Part shown: positions 32,089 through 42,499 of the stretch, piece by piece | How the letters are laid out: each line of letters opens with the position of its first letter | Numbering within the stretch: position 1 is the stretch's first letter | Assembly: GCA_963920705.1 (NCBI GenBank) | Contig: OY987226.1 | Span: 29,534,694 to 29,598,693, forward strand | Direction of reading: 5' to 3' | DNA length: 64,000 nt | Source: Odiellus spinosus | Taxonomy: Eukaryota > Arthropoda > Arachnida > Opiliones > Phalangiidae | Position numbers and translations under genes: made by a program | The notes under the pieces: generated by a model | What the model was told of the DNA's origin: nothing | Database searches by the model: none | The model's input: only the letters and a program-made list of their open reading frames with translations

Positions 32089-33571
32089 ATTTAAAACATT
32101 CTTCGAGTTGATCCGAGGTTGTATTTGTACAAATAATTCTATTGAAGAGTTGGGCAGGATTTATACTGATGACATCATTGTTTATTTTGAGAGTCTTTTT
32201 GTTTGAAATTGAAAGAGTCTTAACCTTGTCATTTCGTTTGACTTTAAGGTTTCCAAACGTCGTACCTATAATTTTCTTATACAATACGTCACCTATTTCT
32301 TTAGCTCTTTCGCAGTTAATTTCTTCATCCGCAACGATTCCATTTTGTAAAGAAACGAGGCTAAAGCCATGATCGGAGGAAAATGGATTATGCTCTTCAA
32401 ACCAACCTAAAATTTTTAGAAGGTCTTGTTTGTCGCGTGAATTTCTCGAGTCTCTAAGATCAATATGTTGTTCACTTGTCGAAGAATTAACTCCAGCAAA
32501 GACTTCGATGGCATTACTAATTCCTGAGCACTGTGGCATTGCAGAGATCCATTTTGCTACAGTACTATCAGCAAACCCTCGGCCTTGAGTTAACCCTCCA
32601 GTTGTTTTTATGGCCCGCATTAAGTTTTGTTCTATGACCATATCGGTCCAGGTGCCGCTCCAGTACTTATCAGATCGTCGAATCGTGAAATTTCCACATT
32701 CAGCAAACTTAGCAAAGTCACGTTCACTCATTTGTCTTTCCATCTTTTCGATTTGACTTAAGTATAAGAGAGTGGATTTAGCATAGTGGATATGACCGGA
32801 GGATAAAAAATATGGAACCATTTCTTTTACACATGCTATATGAAGTTCCCAGTTCCCAGTTCTTTCGGCAAATATGAAAAGCTTGACTAAATTAACCATT
32901 TCCATATACATTATCCAAAGTTTCGGGGTTTTACCCGAATTTTTTAAATTTTGCATTTTGCATTTGTATTTTTCATAGAAAGCTACGAGGATTGTATTTT
33001 CAAGATCATCTTTCGTTGGGGAATTATAAATTCCGAGTAGATCTAGTTCCATCAAATCTTGTTCATTTAGACCAGAGAGTTTCCATATTAAATGGTGCAG
33101 TGCTTGTTCAGACAAGAAATGGGCTCTTACTGCCCTAGAATACGCATGTCCGTTCATCATGTGAATTAAAGAGTTTTTCGCGTATACTGTTTGCCACGCT
33201 TCTTCTAGACCACTGCAACCCATAATGTAGCCAATAGATCCCAAAAATGACATTAATGTGTGAAATCCGCCTAGCCGAACAATTATATCAGATATTGGGT
33301 TTTCACTAGGAACGGATTCGACCATTGTAACGGCTTTTAAAAATAGAGGTTGATCGAAGGTTACTACGCATGCGCTTTGTTTGTGTTTTTGACTTGCTTT
33401 TTTGGCATAAACCAGGGCGGTGTGTATAGTGCTTAGATTTCCAGGGTCTAGGTTAATGAATGGTAAAGCTAAAACACGCTCCAGAAACGTAGCCACTCCA
33501 AGAGACTCTTGATTCCAATTCAAACAAATCGCCAAAAATAAATAAAGCATTAAGTCTCTTAATATTTTCAA
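31991..33571 (-). pseudogene. DDE-like transposase core, central part
   Basis: The 526-residue frame is of the type common in arthropod and cnidarian transposons: VVTFDQPLFLKA, IVRLGGFHTLMSFLGSIGYI, EEAWQTVYAKNSLIHMMNGH, YSRAVRAHFL, then YWSGTWTDMVIEQNLMRAIK and TGGLTQGRG. Asp and Glu residues in the conserved blocks are candidates for catalysis, but I cannot assign them without an alignment. The N-terminus is separated from the preceding frames by frameshifts near 33540 and 33690. The C-terminus enters a frame that ends at 31991, overlapping the nuclease frame. Confidence 0.82.
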
Positions 33572-33683
33572 ATGACTCGTGGCGTTCCGATATTTTTATG
33601 TATTCTTTGATTTTAATTTTTAAAAGTCCATTTTTATCTGGTGCCTTATAGCTAATCACAGGAATTTTTCCAAATTCTCCCAA
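33453..33683 (-). pseudogene. Transposase linker piece between frameshifts
   Basis: This short frame (MGEFGKIPVISYKAPDKNGL..., then KEYIKISERHESFENIKRLN) joins the N-terminal and central frames of the same protein. It is flanked by one frameshift at about 33690 and another at about 33540. The continuity of residues, not its own ATG, is the evidence. Confidence 0.65.
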
Positions 33684-33704
33684 TTCACAAGAAGAAATAG
33701 TCGT

Positions 33705-34967
33705 TTAGGGTCTTGGTATCTTTGTTGCCATTGTTGCTGCACTTTCTGGGGTCACGCAACATATACCTCCCATGGAATGAAATGTATCATGACCATCGAG
33801 AGTTCGAACGTTAAAATCAGCGTTATCAAAAACAAATTGAATAAAAGCCCTTTCATCATAATTGACTTCTGTATTTAAAACCGCTGATGACTCAAATTTT
33901 TGGGCTTCGTTGTAAGAGAGGCACAATCCCAATTTCGAGAGAATGTTCAGAAGATGTTTTGACCCGTATTTCCTGTGCAAGTGCACTGTAAGTCCACATA
34001 AAACGGGTGATATGTAAGACCTTGGTCGGACTGATGACATCATAATATTAGCCAAAGCCAATGATTTTACGTTTGTTTGTTCAGTTTTCTTAATTCCCAG
34101 GAGAAGATTCAAAAAAAGTTTCAAACTGTCTGGTAGATCATCTTCTCCCCCCTTAAGGATATCATCTATTGATGGATAAGACTCGTAGACAAACACCTGA
34201 AGCTTTATGTCCTCCATTAGAATTTTTGCAGCTGTATCAACTATTCTTAGTCTTTCTTCCTGCGGGTCAAGCTTTTTGTCTTTGTACCATTGGTCGTTCA
34301 CTATGGTTTCCATCGTTCCCTTGAAACAAAGTACGCTTCCTTTTCCACGTTCTCCAGTGACCACAATACTATTTCCGAAATGTTGCATTAATTTGTTCTT
34401 AAAATGTTTCTCTGTCCAGATACTTGAATTCTCGGGCATATAGGAACTGAATTGACTGTAGAGCTCTGTAACAGAAAACTGGCAACGTTCTGCAGTTTCT
34501 AAAAGATAGGTACAGAGCCTCTGAAATGATTCACTCTGTTCATCTTTTATTGGTCTTCCGCGTCCTTTCAGTCTCTCTCTACCAAACGCGGTGTGGCATG
34601 CTTTATGGTATCTCGCTTCTTCCGCTACAAGGTCAATGGTAGAACATACTCGACGATAAACTTCATCTCCCCATTGATCATTTCGATCTTTACATCTTTT
34701 TTCAATCGATTGTTTGATTTCGAGAGTGGCTATCAGTCGGGCTAATGGAGTTCTTGAATTTGATTTCTTAATATCACATTTTTTCGAGCAAAATATGCAG
34801 TCTTCCTTGAAGTTGAATGTTGGTGTTACTGCTCTAGTTAAAGTGGCATCCTTAGTAGTTTCCTTCGCTTTTAAAAATTGTGTAATACTTCGTTTGTTTG
34901 TATAAGTAGCGCGACATTTGGAATGTACAGCGATTGACTCTATGGTATCTAAATTTCTCCACTTCAT
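33705..34967 (-). pseudogene. Transposase N-terminal part with zinc-binding region
   Basis: The 420-residue frame begins in a Cys/His zinc-binding region (DCIFCSKKCD; earlier HSKCRATYTN; later RYHKACHTAFGRERLKG). It continues through a helical region (SFQRLCTYLLETAERCQFSV) to FVFDNADFNVRTLDGHDTFH and SMGGICCVTP, a hallmark block of these transposases whose Asp is a likely catalytic residue. Upstream sequence to about 35100 in other frames (MRHVIVQKPC region) may hold the true N-terminus. The frame ends at a frameshift around 33700. Confidence 0.82.
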
Positions 34968-35379
34968 ATCTCCGCGGCTTTTGCTTGCAATGATTATCCC
35001 TTGAATACCTTTTTTTTTACTGTTACTACATTCTCTTCCAACAAAGGTTTATCGCATATGAGGCACGTCATAGTCCAAAAGCCTTGCCAAGCGAAAATGG
35101 CATTCGTTATAGGTAACAATAAATTTCCCCAAGTTCCGCTTTCTGTTAGTTCACCTCTGACATGGCTGGTTCACCGACTGCGTATTTGTCAATCGATCAT
35201 CCATGCCTCTGTTTTTTATCTCCCTCTATTAACAACCTTCTTGAAATTTGGTATAAGATAAAACATAAACAAACTAACTAAAGTAAAGAATATATAAGCA
35301 ATAAATTCAACTGGATTTCAGTAAACTATAATAATTGATCGATCTGTTTAAGAAAGACATAAAAGCGTGGTACAAAATG

Positions 35380-35694
35380 CTTTTTGACTAAAATACACTG
35401 ACTATTTTACTTTTGAAGTACTAATAAATGTATTTCCTAAAGATGGCGCTGTTGTTACGTGACAATATATATACCATTCGATAGGAAATTAAACGCTCTA
35501 CAACTTTGGTGTAGACAAAAAAGATGTTATCTCCAACCTTGTTCAAGTAATGCTTAAAAAACCAAAAATAGACAAAATGGCGGCCATTTTTAGACATGAT
35601 CAACTCTTCTGATCGTGGTAGATTTTTATACCTTCAATTATGACCCTATGGGCAACACATTTCCGTTGAGAGTTGCTTGTCCCAAATTATTTCC
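35380..35694. repeat. Right terminal inverted repeat of the XPG-nuclease transposon
   Basis: It is the inverted partner of 30402-30715, ending CCCAAATTATTTCC. Its inner part contains GATGGCGCTGTTGTTACGTG, matching the GCGCCATC sequence in the left repeat. Confidence 0.93.
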
Positions 35695-35807
35695 GAGAGA
35701 AATCCTATTTGGACTGTACTATATGGGGTGATCACGGGCAGGATGGAGTAGTGGCGGCTATGGCCCGTCAGCTAACTAAGTGGATTGATTGGCAAGGAAG
35801 TAACTGA

Positions 35808-37256
35808 ATGGTGCGAGAGACAGGCTTAGATAGGGTAACAGTTTGTAATGGACAGCAGGAGGTGACTAGGTTACAGGAGATACCGGTCATAAATCATGTA
35901 AATACTGGACAGGTGGAAAATAACTTTAATGGCCAGACTGGTGTTGATTTACTGGGCAGCCGCCCATACAGGAGGAAACGGAAAAAACGGGCGAAGAAAG
36001 TTAAACGGTCCCTAAAAAGTTTTTATGTAAATGTCTACGGCCTGGCAAAGGTAAATTTGATGATATTAAAAAATCAGCTGTAAATGTAAAGCGGGCGTTT
36101 AGTATTATAGGAGTCGTTGAAACTAAACAAAGGAGGAATGTGGAGAAGTGTTTTGAGATTGCAGGGTAAGATTGGCTCCACGGCGAACGGGCTAAGGGGT
36201 CTGGCGGGGGGTGGGGCTTTGGGTTCGTACGTCTGTAGATTACTTACCTATGCCTATACCGGAAGAATTACAGGGAGAAATTATTGGCGTAAGGTTAAAA
36301 GGTTGTAGGCCCATGTATGTTTGGGTAGTATACGTGGGGGGGGGGGCAAAAAAAAGTGTAATAAGGCTCTGTTGTATTCACCCATAACCAACCCAGAATA
36401 GTCCATAGATGGCGCCACCCCTCATAGCTAGCGCCACCTACACTACACCTAAGGGAGCTCCCAAAGCCTCTTGACGATTCTCATTCCAGGCTCCAAGTGG
36501 AGCAGTCGCAGTTCCCCAGTTATCTAGCTTGCCCCTCACCCAATTTTACGTTATTACTTGTTGACCTTAAATAAACATATTACCATTAACCAGTGCAGTT
36601 AATCTATACATAAGAACACAACAGGCTCGCAATGTGGTTTTGTGGGCTTTCCTCAGGGAGGAAATGGCGAGGATTCAGGGTGAAGGTGGAGAGTGTGTAC
36701 TAGTAGGGGATTTCAATGGCCATGTGGATATGTTAGTGACTGGGGTAAGGGTTCATCAAGATAGAAATGGAGAGGAACTCCTGAATTTAGGCAGGGAGTT
36801 TTCACTGGAAAACTTAAATTTTACGGATGAAAGTAAGCATAAACGTACGTATGTAGAAAAACAAAACAGGGGGGTACGGTCGAGAATTGACTATGCTCTG
36901 GTATCATATAACTTAGTGGAACGCGGATCACACCTATTCATTGATGAGGATGATGTACAGTGGGACATGGGCAGTGACCATTCTGCATTGGTGGTGTCAG
37001 TACCGGCATGCGGGAGGGTGTTGTCCAAGGAGCATAGCCCAGTTGAGAAAATCGATTCGGTAAGTCAGCAGGGGTGGAGGCTCGGTGAGAATATGGATTG
37101 TGAGACGTTTAGGGGAGAGCTTACGGTTTTTCTTCGGGCTATAGAGTGGGAGGGCACAGTGGATAGCATAAACGGCGAATTAATTCAGGCTATGACGCAG
37201 GCAGCGGAAAAGGTTATTGGCAGGAAAAGACCCCCGGGAAAAGGCGGTGGAGTCTA
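35808..37256 (+). pseudogene. LINE AP-type endonuclease, split by a solo LTR
   Basis: LINE endonuclease nicks the target to prime reverse transcription. The basic leader (YRRKRKKRAKKVKRSLKSFY, 35968-36027) is followed by NVYGLAK and, in other frames, IIGVVETKQRR, the start of the exonuclease-endonuclease-phosphatase fold with its Glu. After the inserted LTR the domain resumes at 36634: ECVLVGDFNGHVD (GDFN motif), SRIDYALVS and MGSDHSALVVS (SDH catalytic motif). Two or three frameshifts occur before the LTR. After 37200 the sequence shows a small deletion and frame change before the RT. Confidence 0.88.
36370..36623 (+). repeat. Solo LTR inserted in the LINE
   Basis: The 254-bp sequence starts TGTTGTATTC and ends AACACAACA, with an exact 5-bp target duplication GGCTC at 36365-36369 and 36624-36628. 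The inverted ends are TGTTGT/ACAACA. An AATAAA near 36570 is a plausible poly-A signal, giving plus orientation. No internal region remains, so it arose by LTR-LTR recombination. It is unrelated to the gypsy LTRs at 1.7 and 6.5 kb. Confidence 0.93.
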
Positions 37257-38770
37257 AGAAAGGGGAGTTTAATAGGAGGAAATTGCAGAGTATAGTCGAA
37301 AGTCAAGGTCGGAGTAGAAAATTTTGGGACCACGTCAAAAAATTAGAGGACAAAATGGCGCCACGCAGGGCTGGGGGCCCAATTAAGATGAAACAGGGGA
37401 GTAGGGTGACTGACCCAGAGGACGTGAAGGTACAAGTACGGGAGTATTGGGAAGATTTATTAGGGGTGGCCGGGAACCGGCCATGGTAGCCCACCGGGGG
37501 GTAGAGGTGAATCAAGTGGAGGGGGATAGGTTCAGGTTGTGTGATCCAATTGAGGTGCATGAAGTATTACAGGAAATTAAAAATCTCAAGATGAGAAAGG
37601 CTGCAGGGAAGGATGGTATAGCTAATGAATTCTTACGAGAGGGCGGGATAGACTTGGTACAGGCGTTGACGGGGTTATTTAATAAGATACTGGAGTCTAC
37701 GAATTCTCCTATATCATGGCGGGAAGAACAGGTAACGTTATTACATAAAGGGGTGGATAGAGAAGACTTGGCAAACTATAGGGGAATAACTCTCAGTAGT
37801 AATGTGGAGGTTGTTTTGCAAAATTTTAACCAGGAGATTTACCGGTAAGATTGAAGAGATGGGTACACTGGGAGAAGAGCAAAACGGTTTTAGGAAAGGG
37901 AGGGGAGTGACGGATAACTTGTGTATCCTAACTTCTTTAATTGATGGACGGAAGAAGAGAAAAAAAGCCTCTTTTTTGTTGCTTTATTGATTTTCAGAAG
38001 GCGTATGATAATGTGTGGCGGGAGGGCCTTTGGGCAACCCTTCGTGAAAACGGGTTTGGGGGGCGTTTTGAAGCGTTATTACGCAATTTGTATGATGGGA
38101 CTACCATAGATGTGATTTGGGAGCCGGTCAACGTAACGGGGATAAAACAGGAAAAGGGCTCCGACAAGGGTGTGTTTTATCACCTATACTCTTCGCGTTG
38201 TATTTAAAGAGGTTGGGGGACTTACTACTAGGAAGTGGACAGGGGGTAAGTGTAGGACCCATACGTACTCCTGTGCTATTTTTTGCGGACGATGTGGTAT
38301 TGCTTGCGGAGTCATGGGTGGCGTTACAGGAGCTGATGGACAGGGTGGGAGTTTTCGGGAAAGAGTGGAGGCTGCATGTTAATAAAGGAAAACTAAGGTC
38401 TTAGTTTTCGGGCTTGGTAAACACGGAGGTGACAACTGGAAAATAGGAAATAAGTGTATTGAACGGGCAGAAGAGTATAAATATTTAGGGGTGCTAATGT
38501 CAAGTACTGGTAAATGGTGGAGTAGGTGGGAGAAATCATTCTTGGTGGCTGGACGCAGATTACTGGGAAGACTTCGATACTTGGCAAGCCAAAGGTGTAA
38601 TAAGAGTTGGGTGGCTAGGGCTTTGTGGGAGAATGTGGCGATGAGCATACTGGGGTATGGGAGTGAGATTATTCCAATGTCAAATAAGGTGATTAGGGAG
38701 TGGGAGTTTCTCCAATCTGAGATGGCAAGATTTATTCTGGGGGCTACTTTAAGAACAAGGTAGGAGGCGC
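37257..38770 (+). pseudogene. LINE reverse transcriptase
   Basis: RT blocks appear in order but in changing frames: LKMRKAAGKDGIANEFLREG (37590-37650), LANYRGITLSS (37770-37800), EEQNGFRKGRGVTDNL (37875-37925), FIDFQKAYDNVWR (about 37985-38025, first catalytic Asp), GLRQGCVLSPILFALYL (38150-38200) and VLFFADDVVLLAES (38270-38315, the catalytic FADD). The thumb region EYKYLGVLMSSTGKWW follows (38475-38520). The catalytic aspartates are intact, but at least four frameshifts break the protein. Confidence 0.92.
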
Positions 38771-38865
38771 TGAGAGGGGGATTTAGGATGGTGGAAGGTG
38801 GAGGAATTCTCCAAGTTTCGGAAGGTAAAGATGGCCTGCCGGTATAGAACCATGCCCGGGATGCG

Positions 38866-39267
38866 GTGGCCGCGGCTCGTTTTCGACTGGAGGGTCTAGA
38901 AACGCCGTGGTGGACAATAATGGAACGTACGGATGATGAGCATGCTGAGATAACTAAGGAGTGGGGTGACTGGGCTACGACAGGGGATGCGCTTGCCATG
39001 GCACATACGACGGCCGAGGAATGGGTCAACAGGAATTGGAAAAGCGTAGTTGAGGAGTCTGACTCTATGGGATACTATGGCAATAAACAGGGATTAAGAA
39101 AAGAGTGGTTTGTAGATCACCTAGGTAGGGATTGTGTTTTGTTATTTAAAGGAAGGTCGAAAACTTTGGCTTTGAATGAGTGGCAAGCGAACAGGGGGAT
39201 GAGGCTTACGAGAGGATGTGAGTGGTGTGATCAGGCGGAAACGCTGGAGCATATAGTGTTTGAGTGA
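38866..39267 (+). pseudogene. LINE ORF2 C-terminal Cys/His region
   Basis: The 133-residue frame contains LNEWQANRGMRLTRGCEWC followed by DQAETLEHIVFE. This is a C-x2-C-x8-H type motif like the zinc-binding end of several LINE ORF2 proteins, in which a Cys would follow shortly after; here a TGA stop takes that place. It continues the same strand and order as the RT region. Confidence 0.8.
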
Positions 39268-39300
39268 TGGAGGGCAGGGAACTGGGTAAATTTCTGGTGC

Positions 39301-39547
39301 AGGTGGAAAGGCGGAGGGAGCAGGTAGGACTGGGGAAATTATAGGTAGCGTGTAGCAATCTTACGAGGAATATTTGTTCAGACAGAAACGAGAGAGCCGC
39401 CGCCGCAACTCATTTTTCTCAAATAAAAAAAACAAAAAACCGTCAACTCCGCTTTGCTAATAGATTTCGTGAAAATGGCCGGTCTATTTTTTCAACTAGA
39501 ACTTAATCGTTTGCAATTTGAGGTCCGAAATAGAGTTGCACGTAGAG
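39301..39547. other. LINE 3' end and start of a Harbinger-like remnant
   Basis: Non-coding. An ATG at 39474 opens a short frame, MAGLFFQLELNRLQFEVRNR, that runs into the inverted repeat at 39548. It could be the start of a divergently placed transposase, but it is too short to judge. Confidence 0.4.
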
Positions 39548-39625
39548 CCCAATTCATAAACAATCGTAACTCGCTATAGTAGTAACGCGTGCTAGAGCGT
39601 TAAGATCGTTTATGAATTGGGCTTT
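39548..39625. repeat. 78-bp inverted repeat / minimal MITE
   Basis: Arms of about 31 bp, starting AGCCCAATTCATAAAC and ending GTTTATGAATTGGGCT, differ at four positions. This type of terminus (CCCAATTCATAAAC) resembles PIF/Harbinger-type MITEs of insects. It lies at the 3' end of the Myb-like frame. Confidence 0.8.
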
Positions 39626-39829
39626 TATTGTACAATTTACTTTCTTCCACTTATCAACTGTTTTTGTTGGGCCCAAGCCACAACTATTCAAAATAAGGGC
39701 AAGGTCGACCCACAATTGATCATACTTTTGCTTGGTGAAGTTAATATTGAATTTCATGTGTACAAAATCAATATTAGCTTCCAAAAACTCGATGTAAAGT
39801 AATTGCTGCCTAACGTGTACTTTTCCCAT
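39554..39829 (-). pseudogene. Myb/SANT-like DNA-binding protein of Harbinger type
   Basis: The 91-residue frame starts MGKVHVRQQLLYIEFLEANI. It has a Myb_DNA-bind_5-like pattern: QLLYIEFLEA, FTKQKYDQLWVDLALILNS, GLGPTKTVDKWKKV, with conserved aromatic and Trp positions. Such proteins accompany PIF/Harbinger transposases and deliver them to DNA. The last residues read into the adjacent inverted repeat, so the natural C-terminus is probably replaced. No transposase frame is adjacent, so this is a remnant; a domesticated host gene is less likely. Confidence 0.7.
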
Positions 39830-40353
39830 TTTATAATAAATAATAAAATTTATAAATTAAAATAAATTTATATTTATAAATTAAATTCCTAAGTAAGATG
39901 ATATAAATCTAAAAGCTCAAGCAAGAAACACAACTACTATAAGAAACACGAGGTAAAGTAATGAAAGAAAAATAATGGAATTACTTCGAATTATAACAAA
40001 AGGACAATTCTTGGAAAAAATGGGTTTTTGCAAGTTTTCCAATTTTTCATCTAAGAAAAAAAAAACGTTTATTCAGTGATCTTACAAAATTCCCGCACAT
40101 AAAATAACCGCACATCTTCTTGCACGACGCCGACGCCGCAGTGAATATAGTAGCTAGACCCCACTAGGGTTGGGTCTAGCTAAAAACGGCGATAAATTGA
40201 TGACCGAACTCTAGTTTCCCATTTAAAACGAAAGCATGTCTGCATTTTCGAATCTCGTGAAAAATACAAATTCGGATTATTATTTTTTTAAGTAAATTAC
40301 CAAGAAAAAGAAGAAACTTTTTTTTTGAATTAAATACCCACAATTATAGCAGA
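39830..40353. other. Non-coding stretch with a small hairpin
   Basis: AT-rich. A 12-bp-stem hairpin AGCTAGACCC...GGGTCTAGCT lies at about 40150-40180. No gene. Confidence 0.5.
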
Positions 40354-40361
40354 CCCCAAAC

Positions 40362-41460
40362 CAGGCTTGGAAATAAGGCACTAGTCACGGCATTTGACTA
40401 ATGCTCTGACTACTAAAATTAATAAAAATCAGGGGGGGTAACTAGTCAATTTGACTAGTGAAGCATTTACCTCAATTCTAATATTCATCAAACCCAAAAA
40501 GGGAAAAAAAGAGATTATACACAAGCAAGAATCCATTCAGTTCCATAAGAATATGGGAGCATAGCTTCAGCCTCTGTTACCATCCAACCAAACTTTGTAA
40601 ACAAAAGTTTGTCTGTTTTTCGCAACACGCGTACACAACGCACTCTGGCGTTAGAATATGTCATTTTATTTTTAGTTCAAATGGTGAGTAAGGCGAGCAT
40701 CAGCCCAAATGGTAATAAATTGGATGTCTTCTTTTCCTCTGCGGGTATTTGTGTAAATAATTTTATTAACGACCATGGATAGAAAGATCTTAATACTAGA
40801 TTGGTTTTCAATAATAATTTATCTTTAATAATTACGCGAATTGGACAAGTTTATTTTACCCTAGTTCAAGAACAAAGGCTAAACTCCTCCAGCTTAAATT
40901 CTGAAGGTAAAGGATTAAAGCAAATTTTAAATTATCATTTTAAAATATATTTTAGCTCTCGTAAAAAGTCTACCTCCTTAATATTGATTAAATAGATAAT
41001 ATTTTCTTCAATAGTTGCTTTGGTCTTCGTAAATTTCGTTTTCAACATTTGTACGCTTAGATCTTTTTTCGGTCGGCTCCATTTTTATACCCAAAATATT
41101 ATGTCAAGGTCATTAGTGGCGCGGGTTAATAATAGATGGCAGGAGCAATTTACTTGAAAAATCGATTCGAAGCAGACAACATTTGCTACCCCAAAGTTTG
41201 GGAGGATGGTTATTAAATCGCGTCCCTCCCATATTCTTATGGAACCTAAATGGATTCTTGACACAAGTGAGAAAGCTTAAATTCATTCCTCGCGAATACG
41301 ACTTACGAGATGGGTAAAGCATTATATTAATAAGGTCTTTCCTTCTTGTTTCATACCCATATTTTTACCCCCAGTAGTCAGTGACTACTAAAATAAATAA
41401 GGAGAGGGGGCTCACTAGTCAGTCTGACTACTAAATAAAATATCCTTATTTCCAAGCCTG
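40362..41460. mobile_element. Non-autonomous hAT transposon
   Basis: A perfect 17-bp terminal inverted repeat, CAGGCTTGGAAATAAGG, ends at 40378 and (inverted) starts at 41444. An exact 8-bp target duplication CCCCAAAC lies at 40354-40361 and 41461-41468. The 8-bp duplication and CAG-starting ends identify the hAT superfamily. Just inside both ends, GACTAGTGACTAC-like short repeats (ACTAGTCA, TGACTACT) recur, as in hAT subterminal transposase sites. The 1.1-kb interior has no transposase, only short frames (for example 40801-40995), so it must have moved with help from another element. Confidence 0.96.
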
Positions 41461-41468
41461 CCCCAAAC

Positions 41469-41790
41469 ATTTGTTTTTAATCTTGTATAGGTAATTTTTA
41501 AACTTCACATTTTACGAGTGAAATCGGTTTATTTCCCACCCTGTTTCTTCCGAATAACATCGTCTGCTTCTGAAATCGGAATAATTAAGCGACTATTGAC
41601 ACATAAGCGTGGACCATGTGAATTATACGCTAGATTTGCTAATAATCTATCACTCAAATGAAATGAAACTGGTGTTATTGTTGAAATTCCGATTTTTGAG
41701 TAAAGAAATGAAATAGTGCAAGTGGTAAGAATTATATTGTATTTAAATTTTTTTTCAAAATACTCAACTTACAATTCCTCTTGTTGTTTC
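41469..41790. other. Non-coding stretch
   Basis: No gene, repeat or signal was recognised in this AT-rich interval between the hAT element and the following MITE. Confidence 0.4.
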
Positions 41791-42020
41791 TAATAGATGG
41801 TTCTATAAAGTAACATATACAATAATAAAGAAACAGATAAAATAGCCGTTAAAAAGCACCCGTTTATATTGAAAATTTTGCGTTTTTTCAAGGTTGGTTC
41901 AAAGTATAGCATTTTGCCAACCTTGAAACTAACAAAAATAGCCGTTAAATAGAACCCGTTTCTACGGAAGATGTTAGCATTTTTCAAGGTTGGACATAGA
42001 CTTTATGGAATCATCTATTA
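41791..42020. mobile_element. 230-bp MITE
   Basis: The ends TAATAGATGGTTCTATAAAG and CTTTATGGAATCATCTATTA are inverted repeats with two mismatches. A TA at each edge may be a TA target duplication (Tc1/mariner-type). Internally, a roughly 95-bp block with AAATAGCCGTTAAA and TTTTTCAAGGTTGG is present twice in direct order. No coding capacity. Confidence 0.8.
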
Positions 42021-42400
42021 TAATGTGTACTCAATTGCTCAAGATTTTTTTCCTGTTAATCCATAATTTTTTTATTTTAAATTTTTACCATATCGTAGTC
42101 CCAGTATTACCTTATCATCCCTCTGTATCGTGCATAAATGTTATTGGAGCTGTAAAGGTTGCCATATAGCTTGGCTAATACGCGGAGCAAATAGTTTGGA
42201 AACGGGGCTGGGAGAAAAAAATAGTAGTAGACTTCGTTCTTGATAGACATTTGTGGTCAGGGTCGCGATTTCATAAATTCGGCTCGGGTTTCAAATAAAT
42301 AAAGGTATTAATGATCAAATACAACTAGATTGTAGCATCTACATCCCCTGACATGATTTTGGCAGATGATTGTTTTTCCATCGCCGTAAGTAAACCTTCG
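42021..42400. other. Non-coding stretch
   Basis: Nothing recognisable. The short frame that starts at 42353 runs across the next MITE. Confidence 0.4.
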
Positions 42401-42408
42401 CTAAGAGG

Positions 42409-42499
42409 CAGTGGTGGGCAATCGCGAGTGACTTTTGTACAGCCAAGCCTGATCATTCTCATTTATTCGCTAGGATATTCGCGAATTTGCCCACCACTG
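42409..42499. mobile_element. 91-bp hAT-type MITE
   Basis: The ends CAGTGGTGGGCAATCGCGA and (inverted) CAGTGGTGGGCAAATTCGCG nearly match over 20 bp and have the CAGTGGTGGGCAA form seen in many hAT elements. The flanking octamers CTAAGAGG and CCCAGAGG agree at their last five bases, compatible with a diverged 8-bp duplication. Confidence 0.8.

Larger units (their letters stand above)
30402..35694 (-). mobile_element. 5.3-kb DNA transposon with XPG-like nuclease (Academ-like?)
   Basis: Long terminal inverted repeats of about 310 bp flank a single minus-strand coding region now split into three or four frames. Proteins of this type combine an N-terminal zinc region, a DDE-like transposase core and a C-terminal XPG/PIN nuclease with a cysteine-rich tail. 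An associated XPG-type nuclease was described for the Academ superfamily, so Academ is my best inference, not a demonstrated assignment. No clear target duplication is visible (left flank ...GACTT, right flank GAGAG...). The element separates the unrecognised coding stretch at 29.06-30.38 kb from the LINE at 35.7 kb. Confidence 0.88.
35700..39300 (+). mobile_element. LINE (non-LTR retrotransposon) ORF2, decayed
   Basis: Endonuclease, reverse transcriptase and a C-terminal Cys/His motif follow each other on the plus strand, in several frames. A solo LTR interrupts the endonuclease. The 5' side is the XPG-nuclease transposon; the 3' side ends in non-coding DNA with A-rich runs near 39420, without a clear poly-A tail. 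I cannot assign a clade: the FIDFQKAYD and FADD motifs and the apurinic endonuclease fit several LINE groups. Confidence 0.9.
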
